Shown in pieces: positions 16,209 through 24,945 of a DNA stretch of 64,000 nt (its first letter is position 1; each line of letters opens with the position of its first letter). The notes beneath the pieces were generated by a model that worked only from the letters and a program-made list of their open reading frames with translations, made no database searches and was not told the origin of the DNA. Source of the DNA: Coriobacteriia bacterium (lineage in GTDB: Bacteria > Actinomycetota > Coriobacteriia > Anaerosomatales > SLCP01); assembly GCA_030603745.1 (NCBI GenBank), contig JAUVXE010000001.1:1-64000 (forward strand). The letters run 5' to 3'. The position numbers and the translations under genes are program-made.

Positions 16209-17470
16209 GCCCCGTGGACGAGCGACAGTCGTCTCCGTTCGTGCCCATCGACGACGCCATCGAGCTGATCGCCGACGGCCGCATGATCATCGTGGTCGAC
16301 GACGAGGACCGTGAGAACGAGGGCGACCTGGTCATGGCCGCCGAGAAGGTCACCCCCGAGGCGGTGAACTTCATGGCGACCCATGGTCGAGGACTGATCT
16401 GCCTCCCGCTGACCGCCGACCGTCTCGAGGAGCTGCGCATCCCGCCGATGACGCAGACGAACACCTCCGAGCAGGGAACCGCCTTCCACGTCTCGATCGG
16501 TGCGAAGGGCCGCATCACCACGGGCATCTCGGCGGCCGACCGGGCCGCCACCGTGCTCGCGGCCATCGACCCGGCCACCACCCCGGAGGACATCTCGATG
16601 CCCGGGCACGTGTTCCCGCTGCGCGCCAAGCCCGGCGGGGTGCTCGAGCGCGCCGGCCACACCGAGACGGCGGTCGACCTCGCCCGGATGGCCGGACTCT
16701 ACCCCGCCGGCGTCATCTGCGAGATCATGAACGCCGACGGCACCATGGCCCGCCGCCCCGAACTCGAGCGGTTCGCCGCAGAGCACGGGCTCGCGATGAT
16801 CACCGTTGCCGACCTCATCCGCTACCGCCGCCGCACCGAACGGCTCGTCGAGCGCACCTCCACCGTCCGCATGCCCACCCGGCATGGCGAGTTCACGGCG
16901 CACGGCTACACGTCGCGGGTCGACGGCTCGACCCATGTCGCCCTGGTGGCGGGGGACGTGGCCGGCGCGCCCGACGTGCTGGTCCGCGTCCACTCCGAGT
17001 GCCTCACGGGCGACGTCTTCCACAGCCTTCGCTGCGACTGCGGCTCCCAGCTCGAGGAGGCCATGCGCCGCATCCAGGAGGCCGGCCGAGGAGTGCTGCT
17101 CTACATCGTGGGGCACGAGGGCCGGGGGATCGGGCTGGCGAACAAGCTGCGCGCCTACGAGCTGCAGGAGGCCGGGGCCGACACGGTGGAGGCGAACGAG
17201 GCGCTCGGCTTCGCACCGGACCTGCGCGACTACGGGATCGGGGCCCAGATCCTCGCGGATCTCGGCCTCACCTCGATGCGGCTGCTGACCAACAATCCCA
17301 CGAAGATCGTGGGTCTTGAGGGGTACGGACTGAAAGTCACCGAGCAGGTCCCGCTCGAGGTCGCCTCGTGCCCCGAGAACCTCGGCTACCTGCGCACCAA
17401 ACGGGAGAAGATGGCGCACACCCTGGAGCTCTCCGGGGACGTGCACACGGAAGGAGAGGATCGCTCGTGA
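16205..17470 (+). CDS. ribBA: Bifunctional DHBP synthase / GTP cyclohydrolase II
   Basis: A 421-residue fusion supplying both precursors of riboflavin. The N-terminal 3,4-dihydroxy-2-butanone 4-phosphate synthase has [25 protein letters not shown] and the catalytic [16 protein letters not shown]. The GTP cyclohydrolase II half has the zinc cysteines in [20 protein letters not shown] and [12 protein letters not shown]. The start is either GTG 16205 (GTGA overlap with ribE) or GTG 16214, for which GAGGGA at 16197 has better spacing. The choice changes only three residues. Confidence 0.93.
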   Translation: MSPVDERQSSPFVPIDDAIELIADGRMIIVVDDEDRENEGDLVMAAEKVTPEAVNFMATHGRGLICLPLTADRLEELRIPPMTQTNTSEQGTAFHVSIGAKGRITTGISAADRAATVLAAIDPATTPEDISMPGHVFPLRAKPGGVLERAGHTETAVDLARMAGLYPAGVICEIMNADGTMARRPELERFAAEHGLAMITVADLIRYRRRTERLVERTSTVRMPTRHGEFTAHGYTSRVDGSTHVALVAGDVAGAPDVLVRVHSECLTGDVFHSLRCDCGSQLEEAMRRIQEAGRGVLLYIVGHEGRGIGLANKLRAYELQEAGADTVEANEALGFAPDLRDYGIGAQILADLGLTSMRLLTNNPTKIVGLEGYGLKVTEQVPLEVASCPENLGYLRTKREKMAHTLELSGDVHTEGEDRS

Positions 17471-17931
17471 GCACCTTCGAAGGGAACCTGATCGGGACCG
17501 GCCTCAAGGTCGGCATCGTCGTGAGCAGATTCAACGAGCTGCTCTCGGGCCGCTTGCTCGCCGGTGCACAGGATGCGTTCGGCAGGCACGGTGTCGAGCC
17601 GGGTGATGTGGATGTCGCGTGGGTGCCGGGCGGGTTCGAGATCCCGCTCGTCGCCAAGCGTCTGGCGGAGTCCGGACGCTACGACGCCGTGGTCGCGCTC
17701 GGAGTCATCATCCGCGGAGGCACCCCGCACTTCGACTACGTCGCGTCCGAGGTCGCCAAGGGCGTGGCCAAGTCTGCGCTCGACAGCGGCGTGCCGGTGA
17801 TGTTCGGCGTGATCACCGCCGACACCATCGAACAGGCGGTCGAGCGCGCGGGTACCAAGGCCGGCAACAAGGGCTGGGACGCTGCGGTGGGCGCGATCGA
17901 GATGGCGAACCTCTACAAGCAGCTCGGCTAG
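17467..17931 (+). CDS. ribH: 6,7-dimethyl-8-ribityllumazine synthase
   Basis: A 154-residue enzyme joining the RibA/RibD branch product to DHBP. Typical stretches are [53 protein letters not shown] (catalytic histidine) and [18 protein letters not shown] 17467 overlaps the ribBA stop by four bases, with AAGGAGAGG upstream. It is the last gene of the riboflavin operon and is followed by a strong hairpin. Confidence 0.94.
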   Translation: MSTFEGNLIGTGLKVGIVVSRFNELLSGRLLAGAQDAFGRHGVEPGDVDVAWVPGGFEIPLVAKRLAESGRYDAVVALGVIIRGGTPHFDYVASEVAKGVAKSALDSGVPVMFGVITADTIEQAVERAGTKAGNKGWDAAVGAIEMANLYKQLG

Positions 17932-17977
17932 TGCGTCTCGGCCGGGCCGCCCGTCCCTGGCCGCCGACCGCGACATA

Positions 17978-18092
17978 CAAGAAGGCTCCGACCGAGGTCG
18001 GAGCCTTCTCCGCGTCCAGTGGGCTCTCGCCACCCTGTGGTTATCAGCCGTGGACCGTTGGCGCATCTCCTCCGCCCGGAGAGGCGGGTGTC
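17978..18092 (-). ncRNA. Candidate structured small RNA, - strand
   Basis: In the 327-base gene-free stretch 17932-18258, the - strand shows TTGTTG-N17-TACCTT (about 18124-18096), then a hairpin CCGCC/GGCGG, a stem GTCCA/TGGAC enclosing a smaller GTGG/CCAC hairpin, and finally the 13-bp terminator hairpin with a T-containing tail. That is the layout of a free-standing small RNA. I do not recognise a known family, and no reading frame with a good ribosome site is evident. The alternative is a 5' leader on the + strand. Confidence 0.3.
17981..18008. terminator. Strong hairpin after ribH, possible bidirectional terminator
   Basis: GAAGGCTCCGACC (17981-17993) pairs perfectly with GGTCGGAGCCTTC (17996-18008) over 13 bases. 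On the + strand the flank is TCCGCG, poor in T. On the - strand the flank is TTGTATGTC, richer in T. It probably ends the rib transcript and may also end an RNA coming from the right on the - strand. Confidence 0.7.
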
Positions 18093-18198
18093 CAAAGGTA
18101 GCAGATGGCGTGGGCCCCAACAAGCGACGGTACGTTCGATTCGACGAGCGGTCGCCACCCGGCGCCGGGGGGTCGCCCCCGATGGCCCGGCGGTCGGA

Positions 18199-18204
18199 TA
18201 TACT
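18199..18204 (+). promoter_or_regulatory. -10 box TATACT upstream of the 18259 gene
   Basis: TATACT lies 55 bases before the start in the context CGGATATACT, a ten-base block repeated exactly before the DUF1858 gene at 57521-57530. No consensus -35 is present at the expected distance. Confidence 0.4.
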
Positions 18205-18258
18205 CGACAAGAAGCCCGCATCCCGGGCCACCGCTCGCAATGGGAGGGAAGTGCGCCG

Positions 18259-18990
18259 ATGTCCGACTCCGAAGGGCCCGCAACCACGCGTGACGGCGCG
18301 GCCGAGGACCCGTCGACCACGGTACTCGAGCTCTTCGGCGTGCGCCTCAAGGTCAAAAACCCCCGCCTGGCCGAGGTGCTCACCATGGACGCGGCCGACG
18401 CGCTGTCGACCGACGTCCGCCAGCTCCTCGACCCCGAGCAGGTGCGCGCCCTGCGTGCCGAGGCGGGACAGGCCGCCCCCGAGCTCGTCCTCACGCCGCA
18501 GAACGGCAGGGACGACGTCGACGCCCGTATCCGCGCGGACATGCGCGCCCGGGCGGACGCCATCGGCGAGGCCCTCGGCTTCGACGCCGCCCCGGGTGGC
18601 GAGTGGGCCTCACCCACGGGGATCACGGTGGTCACCCGCGTGGTGGAGCGTCCGCTGAGCTACGCCGCGGCCATCGACTTCGTCGACACCATCGCTCGCG
18701 TGCTCGAGGGCCGCGACGCCCAGGACACGACCGCGCTGTTCGTCGTCGACTCCCAGCGCACCGCCGACGTCTTCAACGTCGCGATCCGCCAGCGCAGACT
18801 CTACGACCACATCCGTACCATCTCCGCCGAGAACCTCGAGGCGATCCGCTCGCTCTTCGGCTCCGGCGCGCTCGATCACTCCCGGGCCCTCGTGCTCCTC
18901 ACGCCCATCGCGAACGCCGACGTGGGCGAGGTGCTCAACATCATCCGCGCCGCGGGTTCCGACGCGTCGGAGTGCCGCCCGCTCGACTGA
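18259..18990 (+). CDS. Conserved-looking protein of unknown function
   Basis: A 243-residue acidic, soluble protein. ATG 18259 follows GGGAGGGAA by 6 bases. The N-terminal third (ELFGVRLKVKNPRLAEVLTMDAA...) and the C-terminal half (TTALFVVDSQRTADVFNVAIRQRRLYDHIRTISAE..., then ALVLLTPIANADVGEVLNIIRAAG) look like two alpha/beta segments joined by a helix. No signal peptide, membrane segment, cysteine cluster or nucleotide-binding loop is visible. Codon use matches the core genome, so it is a resident gene. I recognise no family and assign no function. It stands alone between the rib operon and the Fe-S operon. Confidence 0.7.
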   Translation: MSDSEGPATTRDGAAEDPSTTVLELFGVRLKVKNPRLAEVLTMDAADALSTDVRQLLDPEQVRALRAEAGQAAPELVLTPQNGRDDVDARIRADMRARADAIGEALGFDAAPGGEWASPTGITVVTRVVERPLSYAAAIDFVDTIARVLEGRDAQDTTALFVVDSQRTADVFNVAIRQRRLYDHIRTISAENLEAIRSLFGSGALDHSRALVLLTPIANADVGEVLNIIRAAGSDASECRPLD

Positions 18991-19012
18991 GCCCGGACGG
19001 TCCCCGGGACCC

Positions 19013-19065
19013 TTGACAGGTGCCTGCGCGCAGTTCTATCGTGCAGAAACCATACCGATTTGGTA
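19013..19065 (+). promoter_or_regulatory. Promoter and Rrf2-type operator for the Fe-S operon
   Basis: TTGACA at 19013-19018 is a perfect -35. TATCGT or CTATCG 17-18 bases downstream is the probable -10. At 19053-19065 the palindrome TACC-GATTT-GGTA covers the expected transcription start region. Its form fits the AT-A-CC/GG-T-AT type half-sites of Rrf2-family regulators, so the first gene product probably represses its own operon. Confidence 0.6.
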
Positions 19066-19090
19066 AGGATTCGGCCGAGGAGCCCCGCGT

Positions 19091-19519
19091 ATGCGCCTGA
19101 CCGCCAAGAGCGAGTACGGTCTGCTCGCCATGATCGACCTGGCATGCCGTGCCCAGGACGGCCCGGTGAGCGCCCGCGAGGTCTCCGAGCGCCAGGCCGT
19201 GCCGCCCAAATACCTCGAGCAGCTCTTCGTCGCACTGCGCAAGGCCGGCCTCGTGAGCGCCGTCCGTGGCGCGCGGGGCGGGTTCGTGCTCGACAGGCCC
19301 GCCGCCGAGATCACGGTGCTCGACATCGTCGAGGCGCTTGAAGGCCCGCTCAAGCCCACGGTGTGCGACGCCGAGCGCGCCGCGGTGTGCGGCAAGGGCG
19401 GCGCGTGCGCCGCCGCCGGCGTGTGGGACCAGGCCACGCGTGCGGTGCGCGAGGTGTTCGTCTCGACCACGCTCGACACGCTCGCCAGAGACCAGGAAGT
19501 CCTCGAAGGCCCGGCCTGA
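19091..19519 (+). CDS. Rrf2-family iron-sulfur transcriptional regulator (IscR-like)
   Basis: A 142-residue winged-helix regulator. The start MRLTAKSEYGLLAMIDLA is family-typical, the recognition helix lies in VPPKYLEQLFVALRKAGLV, and the wing is VRGARGGFVL. Three cysteines, C92, C100 and C106 (spacing X7/X5), sit where IscR binds its [2Fe-2S] cluster (C92, C98, C104 in E. coli). It precedes iscS and iscU and so most likely senses Fe-S status. Autoregulation is suggested by the palindrome in its promoter. Confidence 0.88.
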   Translation: MRLTAKSEYGLLAMIDLACRAQDGPVSAREVSERQAVPPKYLEQLFVALRKAGLVSAVRGARGGFVLDRPAAEITVLDIVEALEGPLKPTVCDAERAAVCGKGGACAAAGVWDQATRAVREVFVSTTLDTLARDQEVLEGPA

Positions 19520-19552
19520 CCGGGACGCGTGAGAAGAGAAGAGGGACGCACC

Positions 19553-20743
19553 ATGGAGTCACCCGACGTCTACTTGGACTACTCGGCGACCACCCCGGTA
19601 GACCAGCGCGTCATCGACGCGATGCTCCCGCACCTCGCCGAGGGGTGGGGCAACCCCAACAGTCTCTACCGGCGCGGCCGGGAGGCCTACCGGGCGCTCG
19701 AAGACGCCCGCGAGCGCGTCGCGCGCATCATCGGCGCGGCTCACCCCAATGAGGTGATCTTCACCGCCGGCGGCACCGAGTCCGACAACGCGGCGCTCAT
19801 CGGCATCGCCACGCGGGCGAAGCCCCAGGGGGCCCACATCATCGTCTCCGCCTTCGAGCACCACGCGGTCCTCGAGCCGGCCCACTTCCTCGAGAAGTCC
19901 GGCTATGAGGTCACCTACCTGGCGCCCCGTCCCGACGGCCATATCGACCCGGACGACCTCGCTGCCGCGCTTCGCGACGACACGGTGCTCGTCTCGATCA
20001 TGCACGGCAACAACGAGATCGGCACCGTCCAGCCGATCGCTGAGCTCGCCGAGGTCGCACACGCCCGGGGAGCGTACTTCCACACCGACGCCGCCCAGAC
20101 CCTCGGCAAGGTGCCGTTCGATGTCGCCGAGCTCGGAGTGGACGCCGCGTCGTTCTCGGGACACAAGATCTACGCCCCCAAGGGCGTGGGCGTGCTCTAC
20201 CTGAAGCGAGGCACGCCGTTCGCGCCGCTCATCCGTGGCGGTGGGCAGGAGTTCAAGAAGCGTTCCGGCACGCAGAACGTCGCAGGCGCGGTCGGGTTCG
20301 CGACCGCGCTCGAGATCATCGACGCCGAGCGCTCCACCGAGGGGCCCCGCCTCGCCGCGCTGCGCGACCGCCTGATCGCCGGCATCACCGGCACCCTTGA
20401 GAACACCGAGGTCAGCGCGAGCTACCCCGACCGGCTCCCGAACATCGCGCACCTCATCATCAAGGGCGTCGAGGGCGAGGCCATGCTGCTCCAGCTCGAC
20501 GCGAAGGGCATCGCGGTATCGACCGGCTCGGCATGCTCCTCGGGAAGCCTGGAGCCGAGCCACGTGCTGCTCTCCATCGGCTGCCCTCCCGAACTCGCCC
20601 ACGGCTCGGTCCGCATCTCGGTCGGCCGCGCGACCACCGAGGAGGACGTCGAGTACTTCCTCGAGGTCTTCCCGCCCATCGTCGAGCGTCTCCGTTCGAT
20701 GTCGCCCGTCTACGCCCGCATGTTCGGATCAGCCGAGGGCTGA
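19553..20743 (+). CDS. iscS: Cysteine desulfurase
   Basis: A 396-residue PLP enzyme that frees sulfur from cysteine as a persulfide. Visible are YLDYSATTPVD, TAGGTESDNAAL, EHHAVLEP, HGNNEIGTVQPI, HTDAAQTLGKVP and the PLP lysine in SFSGHKIYAPKG. The persulfide cysteine lies in STGSACSSGSLEPSHVL, the short-loop class found with IscU/MnmA partners. ATG 19553 follows GAAGAGGGA. It supplies IscU for cluster assembly and MnmA for tRNA thiolation, both encoded immediately downstream. Confidence 0.94.
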   Translation: MESPDVYLDYSATTPVDQRVIDAMLPHLAEGWGNPNSLYRRGREAYRALEDARERVARIIGAAHPNEVIFTAGGTESDNAALIGIATRAKPQGAHIIVSAFEHHAVLEPAHFLEKSGYEVTYLAPRPDGHIDPDDLAAALRDDTVLVSIMHGNNEIGTVQPIAELAEVAHARGAYFHTDAAQTLGKVPFDVAELGVDAASFSGHKIYAPKGVGVLYLKRGTPFAPLIRGGGQEFKKRSGTQNVAGAVGFATALEIIDAERSTEGPRLAALRDRLIAGITGTLENTEVSASYPDRLPNIAHLIIKGVEGEAMLLQLDAKGIAVSTGSACSSGSLEPSHVLLSIGCPPELAHGSVRISVGRATTEEDVEYFLEVFPPIVERLRSMSPVYARMFGSAEG

Positions 20744-20799
20744 TCCGACACGCCACGCCCGGACCGCCGCCACACCGGCCCGCCTGGAAGGAAACGACC

Positions 20800-21267
20800 G
20801 TGCTCTACAGTGACAAGGTGATGGACCACTTCAACAACCCGCGCAACGTCGGCGTGCTCGACGAGCCCGATGGCGTGGGCGAGGTCGGCAACCCGGTCTG
20901 CGGGGACGTCATGAAGATCTCGATCGCCGTCCAAGACGACCGCATCTCCGACATCCGCTTCCAGACGCTGGGCTGCGGCGCGGCGATCGCGACCTCGTCG
21001 ATCGTCACCGAGATGGCCCGCGGGATGACGCTGGCAGACGCCGTCGCCATCACCAAGAAGCAGGTCGCCGACGAACTCGGCGGGCTGCCTCCCGCCAAGA
21101 TGCACTGCAGCGTGCTCGCGACCGACGGCCTGAAGAAGGCGGTCGACGACTACCTCGTCTCGCACGGCCGCGAGCCGATCGCCGTGGGCACCATCGCCCA
21201 TGACGACCCGGACTTCGATCCCCACGCCGAGGAGCACGAGGACGCCTGCGACGTCGAGGAGGCGTAG
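20800..21267 (+). CDS. iscU: Iron-sulfur cluster scaffold protein IscU/NifU-N type
   Basis: A 155-residue scaffold. The start MLYSDKVMDHFNNPRNVGVLD is typical, with GTG 20800 behind GGAAGGA. The three cluster cysteines are in GNPVCGDVM, TLGCGAAIA and KMHCSVLATDGL. The tail (HDDPDFDPHAEEHEDACDVEEA) is longer than in E. coli IscU and rich in His/Asp/Glu with one extra cysteine; tails of this kind occur in IscU-like proteins of anaerobes. It acts with the desulfurase encoded 57 bases upstream. Confidence 0.92.
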   Translation: MLYSDKVMDHFNNPRNVGVLDEPDGVGEVGNPVCGDVMKISIAVQDDRISDIRFQTLGCGAAIATSSIVTEMARGMTLADAVAITKKQVADELGGLPPAKMHCSVLATDGLKKAVDDYLVSHGREPIAVGTIAHDDPDFDPHAEEHEDACDVEEA

Positions 21268-21276
21268 GACCGCGTC

Positions 21277-22323
21277 ATGGCGTGCGTGTGGGTGGCGATG
21301 AGCGGGGGAGTGGACTCCTCGGTCGCGGCTGCCCGGCTCGTCGCCGCCGGACACGATGTCACCGGTGTGACGATGCAGCTCCTGCCCGAGGGCGATGAGG
21401 AGGGCCGCTGCTGCTCGACCGACGCGGTGCGTTCCGCCCGGCGGGTCTGCGACCGCCTCGGCGTGCCGCACTACACCCTCAACATGCGCGACGTGTTCGC
21501 GTCCCGGGTGGTCGACCCCTTCACGGCCGAGTACGCGTCCGGCCGCACCCCCAACCCCTGCATCGCCTGCAACGACCGCGTCAAGTTCGTCGAGCTGCTG
21601 GCGCGGGCCCGCACGGCCGGAGCCGACGCGCTCGCCACCGGCCACTATGCGCGCATCGTCCCGGAGGCGGGGGGTGACCCGTGGCTCGCCCGTGGACGGG
21701 ACGAGGCGAAGGACCAGTCCTACTTCCTCTACCGGCTCACCCGGGCCCAGATGGCGCACGTGTGTTTCCCCCTCGGCGACGCCCTCAAGACCGAGATCCG
21801 GGCCGAGGCGGCCGCGCTCGGTCTGCCGAGCGCGGCCCGTGCCGACAGTCAGGAGGTCTGTTTCGTCCCCGACGGGGCGGGTGCGTTCGTGGCCTCCCGC
21901 GTCCCCGGTGCGGCGGCCCCGGGCGAGATCCGCACGACGGCGGGCGCCCTCCTCGGCGCGCATGAGGGCGTGTGCCACTTCACGGTCGGGCAGCGCAAGG
22001 GCCTCGGGCTGCCCGCGGGCCCCTGGTACGTCACCCGGATCGACGCCGGCACGCGCACCGTGATCGTGGACCGTGCGCCCGCGAAGGCACGCTCGCTCAC
22101 TCTCTCCGCGCTCGTCTGGCACGATCCCGCGATCCGAGAGGTCGGAGCGCAGCTCCGCTACCGGGCCACGCCGGCCCCGGCGGTCGTCACGCCGGACCTC
22201 CCCGCGCGGACCGCGACCATCGAGTTCGCTCAAGGGATCGAACAGGTCGCTCCGGGGCAGGCTGTCGTATGCTACGTTGGCGACCGGGTCGTCGGCGGAG
22301 GGGTGGTCGAGACAGCATCGTGA
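21277..22323 (+). CDS. mnmA: tRNA-specific 2-thiouridylase
   Basis: A 348-residue enzyme thiolating U34 in tRNA-Lys, -Glu and -Gln. The PP-loop is VAMSGGVDSSVAA at the N-terminus. The catalytic cysteines are in NPCIACNDRVKF and SQEVCFVPDG; GRCCSTDAVRSARRVC is the first Cys-rich loop. The C-terminal barrel starts near VGQRKGLGLP. It follows iscU by nine bases. Two of its tRNA substrates (tRNA-Glu and tRNA-Gln) belong to families that are also encoded in this window, although the genes seen have C34. Confidence 0.94.
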   Translation: MACVWVAMSGGVDSSVAAARLVAAGHDVTGVTMQLLPEGDEEGRCCSTDAVRSARRVCDRLGVPHYTLNMRDVFASRVVDPFTAEYASGRTPNPCIACNDRVKFVELLARARTAGADALATGHYARIVPEAGGDPWLARGRDEAKDQSYFLYRLTRAQMAHVCFPLGDALKTEIRAEAAALGLPSAARADSQEVCFVPDGAGAFVASRVPGAAAPGEIRTTAGALLGAHEGVCHFTVGQRKGLGLPAGPWYVTRIDAGTRTVIVDRAPAKARSLTLSALVWHDPAIREVGAQLRYRATPAPAVVTPDLPARTATIEFAQGIEQVAPGQAVVCYVGDRVVGGGVVETAS

Positions 22324-23117
22324 TGATCGACCTGCATACGCACACCTCGCGGTGCGGACACGCCGAGGGAGACCCGGCCGCCTACGTCGCCGCGGCGATG
22401 CGCGCGGGCATCGACGTGCTCGCCTTCACCGACCATCTCCCGCTGCCCGCGCATCTCGCCGGTGACGGCACGTACGCGATGCACCCGCTCGAGCTCGCCG
22501 ACTACGTCGAAGACGTACGGGAGGCGGCGCGCCGCTCCCGTGGGACCCGGGTACTCCTCGGCATCGAGGCCGACTGGCTTCCCGAGCGGGTCGGGGCGAC
22601 CGCGCGCGAGATCGCCGCGCACCCCTTCGACGTCGTGCTCGGCTCCGTTCACTTCCTCGACGGGTGGGTCTTCGACGACCCGGCCCTCATCGACACGTGG
22701 GAGGGACGCGACGTCGCCGAGGTGTGGGAACGCTACTTCGCCGCCGTGGCGGACGCCGCCGCGAGCGGGCTGTTCGACGTCATCGCCCACGTCGACCTCA
22801 TCAAGAAGTTCGGTCACCGTCCGGTGGCCGACCCCACGCCGCTGTTCGAGGCGCTCGCCGCCGAGCTCGCGCTCGCGGGCGTGGCGGTCGAGGTCTCCTC
22901 GGCCGGGCTGCGCAAGCCGTGCGCGGAGCTCTACCCCTCGGCGGGGCTGCTCGCGGCGCTCAACCGCGCAGGCGTCCCGGTCACCACCGCTTCCGACGCG
23001 CACTCGCCCGCCGAGGTCGGGCTGGGACTGGCCGAGGCCCGCGCGGCGGTCGCCGCGGCGGGGTATGAGCGGATCGTCTACTTCGTGCAGCGCGAGATGG
23101 TGGAGGTGGAGCTGTGA
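22323..23117 (+). CDS. PHP-domain phosphatase, histidinol-phosphatase type
   Basis: A 264-residue metal-dependent phosphoesterase. Metal ligands are seen in MIDLHTHTSRCGHAEGDP (HxH plus H13), FTDHLPLP, GIEADW, GSVHFLDGW, IAHVDLIKKFGH and TASDAHSP. This set of motifs matches the HisJ/HisK branch that dephosphorylates histidinol phosphate. Specificity for that substrate is inferred; no other his gene is adjacent. ATG 22323 overlaps the mnmA stop by one base; GTG 22320 is an alternative. Confidence 0.82.
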   Translation: MIDLHTHTSRCGHAEGDPAAYVAAAMRAGIDVLAFTDHLPLPAHLAGDGTYAMHPLELADYVEDVREAARRSRGTRVLLGIEADWLPERVGATAREIAAHPFDVVLGSVHFLDGWVFDDPALIDTWEGRDVAEVWERYFAAVADAAASGLFDVIAHVDLIKKFGHRPVADPTPLFEALAAELALAGVAVEVSSAGLRKPCAELYPSAGLLAALNRAGVPVTTASDAHSPAEVGLGLAEARAAVAAAGYERIVYFVQREMVEVEL

Positions 23118-24208
23118 TGGTGACCGTCGGCGCGATCGCCGCCGCGATCGACGACGCGTTCCCCGTGGAGCGCGCGGAACCCTGGGATGCGGTGGGCCTG
23201 CTCGTGGGCGACCCTGCCGCCGAGGTCAGCGGGGTGTTCGTCACGCTCGACGCCACGAGCGCCGCGCTGGCGCGTGCCCGCGCGGCCGGCGCGAACGTGC
23301 TCGTCACCCACCACCCCGCGTTCCTCCAGCCGCCCGCGCGCCTCACGCCGCGTGGCGCGGGCGTCGCTTTCGAGGCCGCGGCCGCCGGCGTCGCGCTCCT
23401 CGCCGCCCACACGAACCTCGACCGCGACCCCGAGGGAGCGTCGGCGCTCGCGGCGCTCATCGGCCTGCCGGACGGCGTGCCGCTCGAGGGTTCGCTGCTG
23501 CCGGTGTCCGTCGTGACCGTCTACGTCACCCCCGCCGAAGAGGCCCGCGTGCGCGCGGCGATGGCCGCCGCGGGGGCCGGCCGCATCGGCGAGTACCGCG
23601 GATGCTCCTTCGCCGCCGAGGGGACCGGCCGCTTCACGCCCGCGCCCGAGGCGCGGCCGGCCGTGGGACGGGCCGGTGAGTCCTCCTCGGCAGGCGAGGT
23701 CCGCCTCGAGATGGTCGCCGCGCCGGGACGCGTGGCGGCGGTCGTCCGCGCCGCCGTGGAGGCGCACCCCTACGAGGAGCCGCTCATCACCGTCACCGAG
23801 ACCGCTATCGCGCGGGGAGACGCCCGGATGGGAAGGGTCTCCACGCTTCCCGAGCCCGCGACCGTCGCCGCTCTCGCCTCGCGCGCGGGTGCGGTGTTCG
23901 AGACGGCGCCCCGCGTCTGGGGAGCCCCCGACGCGGCGGTGGAGCGGGTCGTCACCGCCACCGGATCAGCCGGGTCGCTGGTGCCCGCCGCCCTCGCGGC
24001 CGACGCCGATGCGCTCATCGCCGGCGAGGTACGCTATCATGACGCCCTGACCGCGCTCGAGTCCGGCCTCGCGGTCATCGAGCTCGGACATGATGTCTCG
24101 GAGTGGCCCCTCGTGCCCGTGCTCGCGGCGGCGGTCGGGCGCACGCCGGGCCTCGCTGCCGAGCTGCTGCATGTGGACGCGCCGTCGGCCGCCTGGTGGA
24201 CCCCGTGA
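23114..24208 (+). CDS. Nif3-like dinuclear metal-centre protein
   Basis: A 364-residue member of the YqfO/Nif3 family (annotated elsewhere as GTP cyclohydrolase 1 type 2, a weakly supported activity). The N-terminal half has EPWDAVGLLVGDP, VTHHPAFLQP (metal ligands) and AAHTNLDRDPEG. Residues ~130-235 form the inserted PII/CutA-like domain (VTVYVTPAEEARVRAAMAAAGAGRIGEYRGCSF in parts; HPYEEP). The C-terminal half closes with ADALIAGEVRYHDAL and VIELGHDVSE, which complete the metal site. It starts at GTG 23114 overlapping the previous stop, or ATG 23117. The true role is unknown. Confidence 0.85.
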   Translation: MMVTVGAIAAAIDDAFPVERAEPWDAVGLLVGDPAAEVSGVFVTLDATSAALARARAAGANVLVTHHPAFLQPPARLTPRGAGVAFEAAAAGVALLAAHTNLDRDPEGASALAALIGLPDGVPLEGSLLPVSVVTVYVTPAEEARVRAAMAAAGAGRIGEYRGCSFAAEGTGRFTPAPEARPAVGRAGESSSAGEVRLEMVAAPGRVAAVVRAAVEAHPYEEPLITVTETAIARGDARMGRVSTLPEPATVAALASRAGAVFETAPRVWGAPDAAVERVVTATGSAGSLVPAALAADADALIAGEVRYHDALTALESGLAVIELGHDVSEWPLVPVLAAAVGRTPGLAAELLHVDAPSAAWWTP

Positions 24209-24219
24209 AGGAGAGTGTG

Positions 24220-24945
24220 ATGGAAGCGCCCGCCGCACTGATCGCCCTGCAAGCGAGCGATCTGGAGATCCATCGGATCGACAGGGCGCTCGACGAGCTC
24301 CCCGAGAAGAAGGCGATCCTCGAGACACGCCACAAGGCCGAGGAGGTCCGCACCCTTCGCGCCCGCGCCGAGGAGATGGCCCACCGGCTCGAGCGCGCGA
24401 TCGCCGCCCACAACGACGAGACCACCGGCATCGATGAGAAGATCGCCGAGGTCCAGAAGACCCTGGACTCCGGTCGATCGGCCAATCCCAAAGAGGTCCA
24501 CAATCTCTCCCGTGAGATGGACGCCCTGCGCAGACGCAAGGATAAGCTCGAGAACGAGACGATCGGCCTCATGGAGAAGCTGGAGAAAGCTCGTGAGCAG
24601 GTGGGCAAGGTCGACGCCGCGCTCGACCAGCTCTCCACCCGCGAACAGGGCCTGATCGAACGCTACCAGGCCAAGGGCGGGGAGATGCAGGAGCGTCGAG
24701 TGGCCGAGCACGCTCGCCGCGAAGAGCTGGCGGCCACGCTGGGCGCCGATCTGCTCGCACGGTACGAGGAGGTCCGCGCCGCGAAGCACGGTATCGGGGC
24801 GGGTCGCCTCGAGGACACGAGGTGCTCGGCGTGCCGTGTCGAGCTCCCGAAGGAGCGGCTCGCCGACCTCAAGGCAGGGCCTGACGTCGGCGTGTGCCCG
24901 AGTTGCCGGCGCCTGCTCGTGGTGAGGGGCGCCGACGGTGAGTAG
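24220..24945 (+). CDS. Coiled-coil protein with C4 zinc ribbon
   Basis: A 241-residue protein with heptad-rich helices over residues ~10-185 (LEIHRIDRALDELPEK..., KIAEVQKTLDS, REMDALRRRKDKLENE) and a C-terminal zinc ribbon with C202, C205, C226 and C229 (CSACRVELP...VCPSCRRLL). The family is widespread and regularly encoded beside nif3-like genes, as here. A nucleic-acid or protein scaffold role is usually assumed, without proof. AAGGAG at 24209-24214 fixes ATG 24220. Confidence 0.85.
   Translation: MEAPAALIALQASDLEIHRIDRALDELPEKKAILETRHKAEEVRTLRARAEEMAHRLERAIAAHNDETTGIDEKIAEVQKTLDSGRSANPKEVHNLSREMDALRRRKDKLENETIGLMEKLEKAREQVGKVDAALDQLSTREQGLIERYQAKGGEMQERRVAEHARREELAATLGADLLARYEEVRAAKHGIGAGRLEDTRCSACRVELPKERLADLKAGPDVGVCPSCRRLLVVRGADGE

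Noticed and set aside
17386-18240. - strand frame across ribH and the following intergenic region
   Set aside because: Antisense of ribH over most of its length; the part over the intergenic stretch has no start with good spacing. A short leader peptide reading MRQRSTADNHRV was considered, but its GGAGGAG abuts the ATG.
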